64,000 nucleotides of DNA. Origin: a virus. The position numbers and the translations under genes were made by a program. Shown here piece by piece: positions 6,565-10,689 of the stretch (positions are counted from its first letter, which is position 1; each line of letters opens with the position of its first letter). The stretch covers positions 1 to 64,000 of IMG/VR virus record IMGVR_UViG_3300017971_000274. One strand, written 5' to 3'. The notes beneath the pieces are model-generated. The model saw nothing but the letters and a program-made list of their open reading frames with translations, was not told where the DNA came from and did no database searches.

Positions 6565-6704
6565 CCCGTACCCAACAGGTGAATCTTACATGCATACACA
6601 GGTTCGAATCCTGTTTTCCAAACCAAAACTATTGGAAATAGCCTAGTGGTTAGGCACTCGTCTAGAAAACGAGCAATCAAACAGGTTCATGACTCGGGTG
6701 CGGG
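6565..6704 (+). ncRNA. Circularly permuted tRNA-like RNA 3
   Basis: The tRNA 3' half precedes the 5' half. T-arm ACAGG/CCTGT with loop TTCGAAT (6598-6614) is followed by acceptor strand TTTCCAA, A and CCA (to 6625), then six bases. The 5' half follows: TTGGAAA (6632-6638, perfect complement), TA, D-arm GCCT/AGGC with a tRNA-like loop, and anticodon arm CTCGT/ACGAG with loop CTAGAAA (AGA). The outer ends pair: CCCGTACCC (6565-6573) with GGGTGCGGG (6696-6704). TGAATC (6580-6585) pairs with GGTTCA (6684-6689), leaving a 6x6 internal loop. Topologically the extra arm is open at its tip. Cutting the acceptor loop would give a two-piece tRNA, as in permuted tmRNA. Confidence 0.65.
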
Positions 6705-6713
6705 AAGATTTTA

Positions 6714-6852
6714 GGCAGACTGGGCCGGGTGGCCCGCTTACGATCATAACGTAGGTTTGTACGCAATCAGCACCTAACACTCGTTCTCGCGAGAGAACAA
6801 TACTTCTGTGCTCACAAGCAAAATTGTTGGTTCGAGTCCAACGTCTGCCACC
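6714..6852 (+). ncRNA. tRNA-like RNA 4 with long extra arm (anticodon CAU)
   Basis: Acceptor GGCAGAC (6714-6720) pairs with GTCTGCC (6843-6849). T-arm GTTGG/CCAAC has loop TTCGAGT. Anticodon arm TTACG/CGTAG has loop ATCATAA, giving CAU with U33. The D-arm position is a compact GGGCC/GGCCC hairpin with loop GGGT. The variable region is about 70 nt: GTTTGT/ACAAGC at its base, AGCAC/GTGCT, a 9x9 internal loop, then GTTCTC/GAGAAC closed by a GCGA tetraloop. The 3' end reads ACCG rather than CCA. The CTCACAAGC segment is shared with RNA 2, so the extra arms are related. Confidence 0.6.
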
Positions 6853-6978
6853 GAGAGCGATCAATCGGAGAAAGCATACAAGCGTAGCTCATTTAGGGTA
6901 GAGCGTCTGTTTTACACACAGAAAGTAGTGGGTTCGATTCCCATCGCAAACATCCTGCTTCTCGTCTCGAACGCTCTC
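6853..6978 (+). ncRNA. tRNA-Val-like RNA 5 with acceptor stem replaced by a long interrupted helix
   Basis: The core is a convincing tRNA: D-arm GCTC/GAGC (6887-6904), anticodon arm TCTGT/ACAGA with loop TTTACAC (UAC, Val), a 5-nt variable loop and T-arm GTGGG/CCCAT with loop TTCGATT. Only 3 bp (GCG/CGC) remain of the acceptor. Beyond an internal loop, GAGAA-a-GC pairs with GCTTCTC. After a second 8x8 internal loop, GAGAGCG (6853-6859) pairs perfectly with CGCTCTC (6972-6978). No CCA is possible. A tRNA mimic carried on a Y-type stem is what bacterial YrlA RNAs look like, although there the anticodon stem is the one that connects. Confidence 0.6.
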
Positions 6979-7014
6979 TAACTTTTCAGCATCATTTTGT
7001 AGGCAGCGGTTGGT

Positions 7015-7308
7015 ATGTACAGCTACGACCGCCGTCTTGCGCTCCAGCTAGAGCCTTTACCCTCCTGGACGTTCACCAAGCCGCTCACGAAGGCTTTCAG
7101 GGAACTTGACCGGGTAGACGTTTACAAGGCTTACGGTACTTTTGAAGATCTGTTCGGCAACCTGGAACGGCTGGAAGCCCTGGAGCCGCGTGAGGTACGT
7201 GAAGGAGAGCAACTCTCACGGACGTTCGCGGAACTCCGACGTGAGACGCTTAACGCGATGGTCGATGCTTCCAATCTATTCGAAGTTATCAAACGCCGGG
7301 CCACGTAA
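7015..7308 (+). CDS. Hypothetical protein (MYSYDRR family)
   Basis: The 97-residue product is mainly helical and charged. Its first residues, MYSYDRR, are almost identical to MYNYDRR at the start of the next gene, which begins at its stop codon (TAATG overlap). The two may be diverged duplicates or share an N-terminal signal. No domain is recognised. It lies directly downstream of the RNA array. Confidence 0.6.
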   Translation: MYSYDRRLALQLEPLPSWTFTKPLTKAFRELDRVDVYKAYGTFEDLFGNLERLEALEPREVREGEQLSRTFAELRRETLNAMVDASNLFEVIKRRAT

Positions 7309-7700
7309 TGTACAACTACGATCGCCGCAAGAAGACCGCTGCCAAGATGGACCTCTACGCCAAGTGGAGGGACATTATTGACGCACACGCCGAGGCCGAG
7401 CGGCGAGATCTTGATAACTTGTTGAAATCCACAGTCCCCTACCTAAAGTCGGTCGGCCTTGATATCGACCTGAGACGATCTTACTTGAGTAAGTATTATC
7501 ACGGGTCTGACGGTGTTAGAATCGAGGGGATGCTGTACCTCAAGGATCGTCCGGAGAACACAGTAAAGCTGATTGAATTCGGAGAACGCGAGGGAGCGGA
7601 GCGAGTCTCCAAGTGGTTGGACAGTGCAATAGACATGTACGGCCACGCACAATACGACAAAGCCAAGGACGAGTGGCAGGTCGATATTACCGCGTCCTGA
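7308..7700 (+). CDS. Hypothetical protein (MYNYDRR family)
   Basis: The 130-residue product starts at the ATG overlapping the previous stop. After the shared MYNYDRR start and a helical region, the C-terminal half (about 70-130) looks like a small alpha/beta domain ending in a strand. No family is recognised. It ends 6 nt before tRNA-Ala. Confidence 0.6.
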   Translation: MYNYDRRKKTAAKMDLYAKWRDIIDAHAEAERRDLDNLLKSTVPYLKSVGLDIDLRRSYLSKYYHGSDGVRIEGMLYLKDRPENTVKLIEFGEREGAERVSKWLDSAIDMYGHAQYDKAKDEWQVDITAS

Positions 7701-7706
7701 ATCCAA

Positions 7707-7782
7707 GGGGCCATAGCTCAGTTGGGAGAGCGCGTGACTGGCAGTCACGAGGTCGGGGGTTCAATTCCCCCTGGCTCCACCA
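7707..7782 (+). tRNA. tRNA-Ala (GGC)
   Basis: A complete cloverleaf: acceptor GGGGCCA/TGGCTCC, D-arm GCTC/GAGC, anticodon arm CGTGA/TCACG with loop CTGGCAG (GGC, Ala), variable AGGTC, T-arm GGGGG/CCCCC with loop TTCAATT, discriminator A and encoded CCA. Unlike the array at 6423-6978 it is fully conventional. A GGTGTA promoter element begins right after its CCA. Confidence 0.95.
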
Positions 7783-7783
7783 T

Positions 7784-7793
7784 GGTGTAATCT
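7784..7793 (+). promoter_or_regulatory. GGTGTAATCT leaderless promoter element
   Basis: The element sits between the tRNA-Ala CCA end and the GTG at 7799, with 5 nt between its last base and the start codon. This is the spacing seen at six other genes. There is no separate Shine-Dalgarno sequence at a usable distance. Confidence 0.5.
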
Positions 7794-7798
7794 AAGGC

Positions 7799-8047
7799 GT
7801 GGCTTTCGTTGTGGTGAAAGAGTTGGCCGAGCCTCTCCCTGAACGGGTTCAGGGGACGGTTCGGTTGCCTACAGATGAAGAAGGGCACCCTTACGGACAG
7901 TGGTCGGCTGTCCTAGAAAAGACGGAGACCAACGGGGTGTACCGTCTTCGGGCTTTGGTTGAGGGTGCGTTGGCGGGTGTTTCGGGAGGAGATATTCTTA
8001 CATTCTATCGTGCTCCTAAGAAGTTGGCGGTATTGATCGCAGTGTGA
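7799..8047 (+). CDS. Small hypothetical protein, probably leaderless
   Basis: The 82-residue product starts at GTG, 5 nt after GGTGTAATCT. It is strand-rich (several short beta segments) with a hydrophobic C-terminus. The stop codon ends at 8047 and tRNA-Gln begins at the next base, so mRNA and tRNA must be separated by RNase P cleavage. No family is recognised. Confidence 0.65.
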   Translation: MAFVVVKELAEPLPERVQGTVRLPTDEEGHPYGQWSAVLEKTETNGVYRLRALVEGALAGVSGGDILTFYRAPKKLAVLIAV

Positions 8048-8121
8048 TCGGGCGTCGTCTAATGGCAGGACATCGGTTTTTGGTGCCGAGTATCGGGGTT
8101 CGAATCCCTGCGCCCGAGCCA
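8048..8121 (+). tRNA. tRNA-Gln (TTG)
   Basis: A complete cloverleaf: acceptor TCGGGCG/CGCCCGA, D-arm GTC/GAC, anticodon arm TCGGT/GCCGA with loop TTTTGGT (TTG, Gln), T-arm CGGGG/CCCTG with loop TTCGAAT, discriminator G and encoded CCA. It abuts the stop codon of the preceding gene. Confidence 0.94.
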
Positions 8122-8148
8122 AATTATTTTTCTTGAGTTGATTTTTTC

Positions 8149-8158
8149 GGTGTAATAT
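8149..8158 (+). promoter_or_regulatory. GGTGTAATAT promoter element with long leader
   Basis: A TTGAGT-like -35 lies 14 nt before the TAATAT hexamer. Unlike the leaderless cases, about 50 nt of leader follows before the first ATG (8211). That leader contains a strong AAGGAGGT sequence with no start codon at normal distance and the parS-like palindrome. Confidence 0.45.
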
Positions 8159-8176
8159 AAGGAGGTACGGAGACAA

Positions 8177-8192
8177 AGTTTCACGTGAAACG
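8177..8192. promoter_or_regulatory. parS-like palindrome
   Basis: GTTTCACGTGAAAC (8178-8191) is a perfect 14-bp palindrome. It equals the inner 14 bases of the bacterial chromosomal ParB site consensus TGTTnCACGTGAAACA; only the two outermost bases differ (A and G). It lies in a transcribed leader after the tRNA-Gln gene. No other copy was noticed in the window, and no ParB-like gene was recognised here. Host ParB binding is inferred. Confidence 0.6.
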
Positions 8193-8210
8193 AGGTTTGA
8201 GGAAAACGTA

Positions 8211-8273
8211 ATGTCCTTGTTGGAGGGGTGTATTGGAGAGCGCATTTGGAACACTGTGAAAAAGGCGCGTTAG
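8211..8273 (+). CDS. Possible 20-residue small ORF
   Basis: ATG at 8211 has a GAGGAAAA Shine-Dalgarno sequence 8 nt upstream and runs 20 codons to TAG at 8271. It overlaps the zinc-finger ORF at 8228 in another frame. It could be a leader ORF coupling translation to that gene. There is no further support for it. Confidence 0.3.
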   Translation: MSLLEGCIGERIWNTVKKAR

Positions 8274-8500
8274 AGATACGGAGACCGCATGGGCCTGACC
8301 ACGTTTACGTGTGTCTTCATTGCGGTCGGCGTTCATGGGATCGCCTGGGACACAACGCACTCACCCCCGGCTGGGGCCGAAGTTGCACGGAGAAGGCTGT
8401 CAGATTGCCCTCAAAGGCTCTGGAACTCAACGCTCAAGGTTTGGTCCGGGCCGTACGAAAAGCTGATGTTGTAGCTCTCCGTGATTCATCTTTGAATTAA
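8228..8500 (+). CDS. Small zinc-finger-like protein
   Basis: The 90-residue product begins at GTG. The nearest Shine-Dalgarno-like GGAGG is too close to the start (1-2 nt), so initiation may depend on coupling with the small ORF at 8211. It contains C-L-H-C followed by basic residues (CLHCGRRSW) and a later Cys, possibly a small metal site. No family is recognised. It lies downstream of the parS-like site. Confidence 0.5.
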   Translation: MYWRAHLEHCEKGALEIRRPHGPDHVYVCLHCGRRSWDRLGHNALTPGWGRSCTEKAVRLPSKALELNAQGLVRAVRKADVVALRDSSLN

Positions 8501-8519
8501 GAGCTTCGAGGTGTAATAG
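8492..8519 (+). promoter_or_regulatory. Promoter: TTGAAT, 16-nt spacer, GGTG-TAATAG
   Basis: TTGAAT (8492-8497) and TAATAG (8514-8519) are separated by 16 nt and GGTG precedes the hexamer, the same arrangement as at 2297-2324. A short hairpin (GCTCG/CGAGC) follows before the ATG of the HNH gene at 8557. Confidence 0.5.
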
Positions 8520-8556
8520 CTCTTGCTCGCTATGACGAGCATGGCATTATAACACC

Positions 8557-9069
8557 ATGCCAGAAGAGCGGAAGTGTAAGCATTGTCACAAAACTAAGCC
8601 TATCGGGAAGTTCAGACCGTTAAGGCGCAATTCCCCTTACCGACGGCGAATCTGCACAGCTTGTTATGGTAAAGTTTACTGGCAGCGGCACAAGGACAAA
8701 TTGAATGTTCAACGTAGTCAGTATCGTAAGAACAATCCAGCACAAGCGATCTACAGTGACACTAGAGCCGTCGATCGTAAGAAAGGGAGAGCCAACGATC
8801 TCACAAAGGAGTTTATCGCAGAGTCGATTTCCAAAGGTTGTAGCTATTGCGGAGAGGCGTCGATTAGAATGAGCTTGGATCGTATCGATAATAGTAAAGG
8901 ACACACCGTTGATAATGTGGTCCCAGCTTGCATAAGATGTAATACCATTCGGGGGTCAATGCCTTATGACGCATGGCTGCGTATTGCCCCGGCCATTCGG
9001 AAGACTCGTAAGGCGGGCCTTTTTGGCTCGTGGGTTGGCCGTCGATTTCCTGCTCGGGTGGTGGAATAG
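8557..9069 (+). CDS. HNH homing-type endonuclease
   Basis: The 170-residue product has an N-terminal zinc-finger-like part (CKHCHK, then CTAC). A C-terminal HNH fold follows: CSYCGE, LDRID with N-rich turn, and CIRCN near residues 90-130. Such enzymes are mobile, nicking or cutting DNA at insertion sites. Its codons are more AT-rich than those of neighbours, consistent with transfer. Its last 18 nt overlap the start of the tRNA-Leu-like gene, so it may have inserted at that tRNA. Confidence 0.85.
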   Translation: MPEERKCKHCHKTKPIGKFRPLRRNSPYRRRICTACYGKVYWQRHKDKLNVQRSQYRKNNPAQAIYSDTRAVDRKKGRANDLTKEFIAESISKGCSYCGEASIRMSLDRIDNSKGHTVDNVVPACIRCNTIRGSMPYDAWLRIAPAIRKTRKAGLFGSWVGRRFPARVVE

Positions 9070-9141
9070 GTAGACACAGGCGAAGTCGCTATAGGGCTTT
9101 GCTGGCCGGGAGGCTTGTAAGTTCGACTCTTACCCCGAGCA
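9052..9141 (+). tRNA. Degenerate class II (Leu-like) tRNA
   Basis: Acceptor GCTCGGG/CCCGAGC and T-arm GTAAG/CTTAC with loop TTCGACT are perfect. The D-region GTGG...GACAC and a short variable hairpin (GCC/GGC) look like tRNA-Leu. The anticodon arm is abnormal: an 8-bp stem (GCGAAGTC/GGCTTTGC) with loop GCTATAG that lacks U33, so no anticodon is assigned with confidence. No CCA is encoded. The 5' strand is also the end of the HNH coding frame. It may be a decayed tRNA, an unusual tRNA, or another tRNA mimic. Confidence 0.55.
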
Positions 9142-9152
9142 CGATTAGGTGA

Positions 9153-9305
9153 ATGATGACCAAAGAGGAAATAGAAAAACTGTTCATGACACAGTTGGAC
9201 GAGTTAGAAGACGCTTTCAGGCACTGCGACGTTGTAGAGATCTTCTCCCATCTGGCTCAGTTGGTCCATGATGAGATCGTCGTAAAGATGTCTGATAAAG
9301 ATTAG
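9153..9305 (+). CDS. Small acidic hypothetical protein
   Basis: A 50-codon frame from ATG 9153 (a second ATG follows at once) to TAG 9303. The product is acidic and helical (TKEEIEKLF, DELEDAFRHC, VHDEIVVK). A weak TTAGGTGA Shine-Dalgarno sequence precedes it. It lies between the Leu-like tRNA and the second HNH gene. No family is recognised. Confidence 0.5.
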   Translation: MMTKEEIEKLFMTQLDELEDAFRHCDVVEIFSHLAQLVHDEIVVKMSDKD

Positions 9306-9349
9306 CGGGTGTGAGAGGCCCAGAGAATAACCTTAACAAGGAGGCGCTG

Positions 9350-9361
9350 ATGAGGCGTTAG
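9350..9361 (+). CDS. Three-codon leader ORF (MRR stop)
   Basis: A strong AAGGAGG (9338-9344) is followed after 5 nt by ATG AGG CGT TAG. The HNH ORF starts 4 nt after this stop and has no Shine-Dalgarno sequence of its own at usable distance. A minimal ORF with two Arg codons could load ribosomes and reinitiate on the HNH gene, or stall them. This is inference from sequence layout. Confidence 0.35.
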   Translation: MRR

Positions 9362-9365
9362 GACA

Positions 9366-9905
9366 ATGTCTGAGTTCCATACACTATTACTGACCCCGTG
9401 GATGCAACCACACCGAATCGTTCCTTGGCAGGACGCTATCTGTCGGCTCTACATGGGAGAGATCGAGGTCTTGGAGTCTTACGACGAGACCGTGTCGTCT
9501 CCGAGTGTGACCTACCAGATTCCGTCCGTAGCTAGACTTACGTCCAAAATCCCGACCCACAAGAAGGGTGTCAAGTTCTCGCGGATCAACGTTCTGACTC
9601 GTGACAACTTCACCTGCCAGTACTGTGGGAATCGGCTTCCGCGTCGTGAGTTGAACTACGATCACGTGACCCCGAGGAACCAGGGCGGTAAGACTAACTG
9701 GATCAACATTGTCACGGCGTGCTACGCCTGTAATGCCCGTAAGGCCGGTCGTACTCCCAGGCAAGCCAAGATGAGGTTGCTTAGGAAACCGTACAGGCCC
9801 AAGTCTCTACCGCTTCCCATGCCAGCGATTCCGATCGAGATGTGTCCGGAGGAGTGGTCCTTCTATCTGGGAGGCACGCCCCGGCACATGTTGGCGGCTG
9901 GATAA
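9366..9905 (+). CDS. HNH endonuclease
   Basis: The 179-residue product matches the common bacterial HNH layout. An N-terminal segment has VPWQDAICRLYMGEIEVLE. The HNH core has CQYCGNR, YDHVTPRNQGG, N and CYACNARK near residues 80-125. A basic C-terminal tail follows. It probably nicks or cuts dsDNA, as a mobile or packaging-associated nuclease. A strong terminator follows. Confidence 0.88.
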   Translation: MSEFHTLLLTPWMQPHRIVPWQDAICRLYMGEIEVLESYDETVSSPSVTYQIPSVARLTSKIPTHKKGVKFSRINVLTRDNFTCQYCGNRLPRRELNYDHVTPRNQGGKTNWINIVTACYACNARKAGRTPRQAKMRLLRKPYRPKSLPLPMPAIPIEMCPEEWSFYLGGTPRHMLAAG

Positions 9906-9911
9906 ACCCTC

Positions 9912-9948
9912 AAACGCCCACGAGCTTAGGTTCGTGGGCGTTTTATTT
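9912..9948 (+). terminator. Rho-independent terminator after HNH gene
   Basis: A 12-bp stem AAACGCCCACGA/TCGTGGGCGTTT (9912-9943) with an 8-nt loop is followed by TATTT. Because the stem starts with A-runs it can also work for leftward transcription. Confidence 0.85.
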
Positions 9949-9979
9949 AGGTTTTTGGGACCCCAGCGGTAGACCAAAC

Positions 9980-10138
9980 ATGAGGAACGGATCATATCGT
10001 AAGGCGGGTGGGCGCAAGTCTTGGGTTGTCCGTCATGGTCATGCCCCGAAGCGTGCTCCGAACGCCGCTGAAAAGGCTATCGAAACGCGGGTTCGTCGTC
10101 GAGCTAAGGCCGAGATTCAGGCTCAACTGTCGGATTAG
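9980..10138 (+). CDS. Small basic protein
   Basis: The 52-residue product is strongly basic (many K/R, for example VRRRAKAEI near the end), suggesting nucleic-acid binding. In-frame codons upstream cross the terminator, so ATG 9980 is chosen. Its stop overlaps the stop of the convergent minus-strand gene. No family is recognised. Confidence 0.5.
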   Translation: MRNGSYRKAGGRKSWVVRHGHAPKRAPNAAEKAIETRVRRRAKAEIQAQLSD

Positions 10139-10446
10139 CGTAGTCCTTGCAGGAGGGGAATGACTCGTTCTGGTTCCTCCTGCAAGACTCTGCTCCTTAC
10201 CCGGTTGTAGAACTCGTCCCGTTTGGTCAGCTTATGTTTCCATTGTCCCGTGATCGTGAGGTACCCGATCAGGTACACGAGTTCGCAAGAGTCCACATCT
10301 ACTCGGTCGAGCACCTCGTCAACGGCGGTCCCGTTCCCTTCCAACATCCAATCGTCCAAGGTGTCGTAGATGTAGTCGAGGACCGTGGATCTTGAAGCCT
10401 GAGTTTCATCCGGGAACCCAGCGAAGAATTTATCCGGGAGGCTCAT
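10135..10446 (-). CDS. Hypothetical protein on the minus strand, probably leaderless
   Basis: The 103-residue product is acidic and helical in its N-terminal two thirds and basic near the end. It is one of only two minus-strand genes found. The minus-strand sequence GGTGTAAGAT (10461-10452) lies 5 nt before its ATG, matching the leaderless promoter pattern on the other strand. That agreement supports both the gene and the motif. Function unknown. Confidence 0.65.
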   Translation of the reverse strand: MSLPDKFFAGFPDETQASRSTVLDYIYDTLDDWMLEGNGTAVDEVLDRVDVDSCELVYLIGYLTITGQWKHKLTKRDEFYNRVRSRVLQEEPERVIPLLQGLR

Positions 10447-10450
10447 CTTG

Positions 10451-10461
10451 GATCTTACACC
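10451..10461 (-). promoter_or_regulatory. Minus-strand GGTGTAAGAT leaderless element
   Basis: Read on the minus strand, GGTGTAAGAT ends 5 nt before the ATG at 10446. It is an independent, opposite-strand example of the GGTGTA-start arrangement. Confidence 0.5.
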
Positions 10462-10476
10462 GGCACAAATAAGAAC

Positions 10477-10502
10477 TTGACTTCCCTTTTCCGGTGTATA
10501 TC
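10477..10502 (+). promoter_or_regulatory. Promoter: TTGACT, 14-nt spacer, GGTG-TATATC
   Basis: TTGACT (10477-10482) and TATATC (10497-10502) are preceded by GGTG as in the other promoters. The gene it serves, the vWA protein at 10690, lies about 180 nt downstream, so this promoter makes a long leader. An ATG at 10503 is too close to be transcribed. A GTG at 10512 could start a 29-residue leader peptide ending at 10601. Confidence 0.45.
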
Positions 10503-10599
10503 ATGGTAAGCGTGAGGCCGCGCCTCCGGGTTGGGTCTCTCGTGCCGCTGATCGCGCCTAAGGAAAATCCGAGGTTTGGAAAGGCGGTGGACGTTCTGT

Positions 10600-10624
10600 G
10601 ACCGCTTAGCGGTCCTTTGGTTTT
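10600..10624 (+). terminator. Possible attenuator hairpin in the vWA leader
   Basis: GACCGC/GCGGTC (10600-10614, 3-nt loop) is followed by CTTTGGTTTT. It begins at the stop of a possible 29-codon leader ORF. The U-tract is interrupted, so termination would be weak. Otherwise the 240-nt region before the vWA gene shows nothing recognisable. Confidence 0.3.
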
Positions 10625-10689
10625 GGGGTCAGTCCAGGCCCGCACCAGGGGAAGTTGCTAGGCCAGACGGCTACGGGAGGACCAAAGCC

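Noticed and set aside
8546-8556. Minus-strand GGTGTTATAAT extended -10
   Set aside because: A good-looking -10, but with no -35; the only downstream frame is 17 codons, so a functional antisense promoter is not claimed.
10503-10601. ATG-started 32-codon ORF before the vWA gene
   Set aside because: Its ATG directly follows the TATATC hexamer, so it would lie upstream of the transcription start; only the GTG at 10512 could be used.
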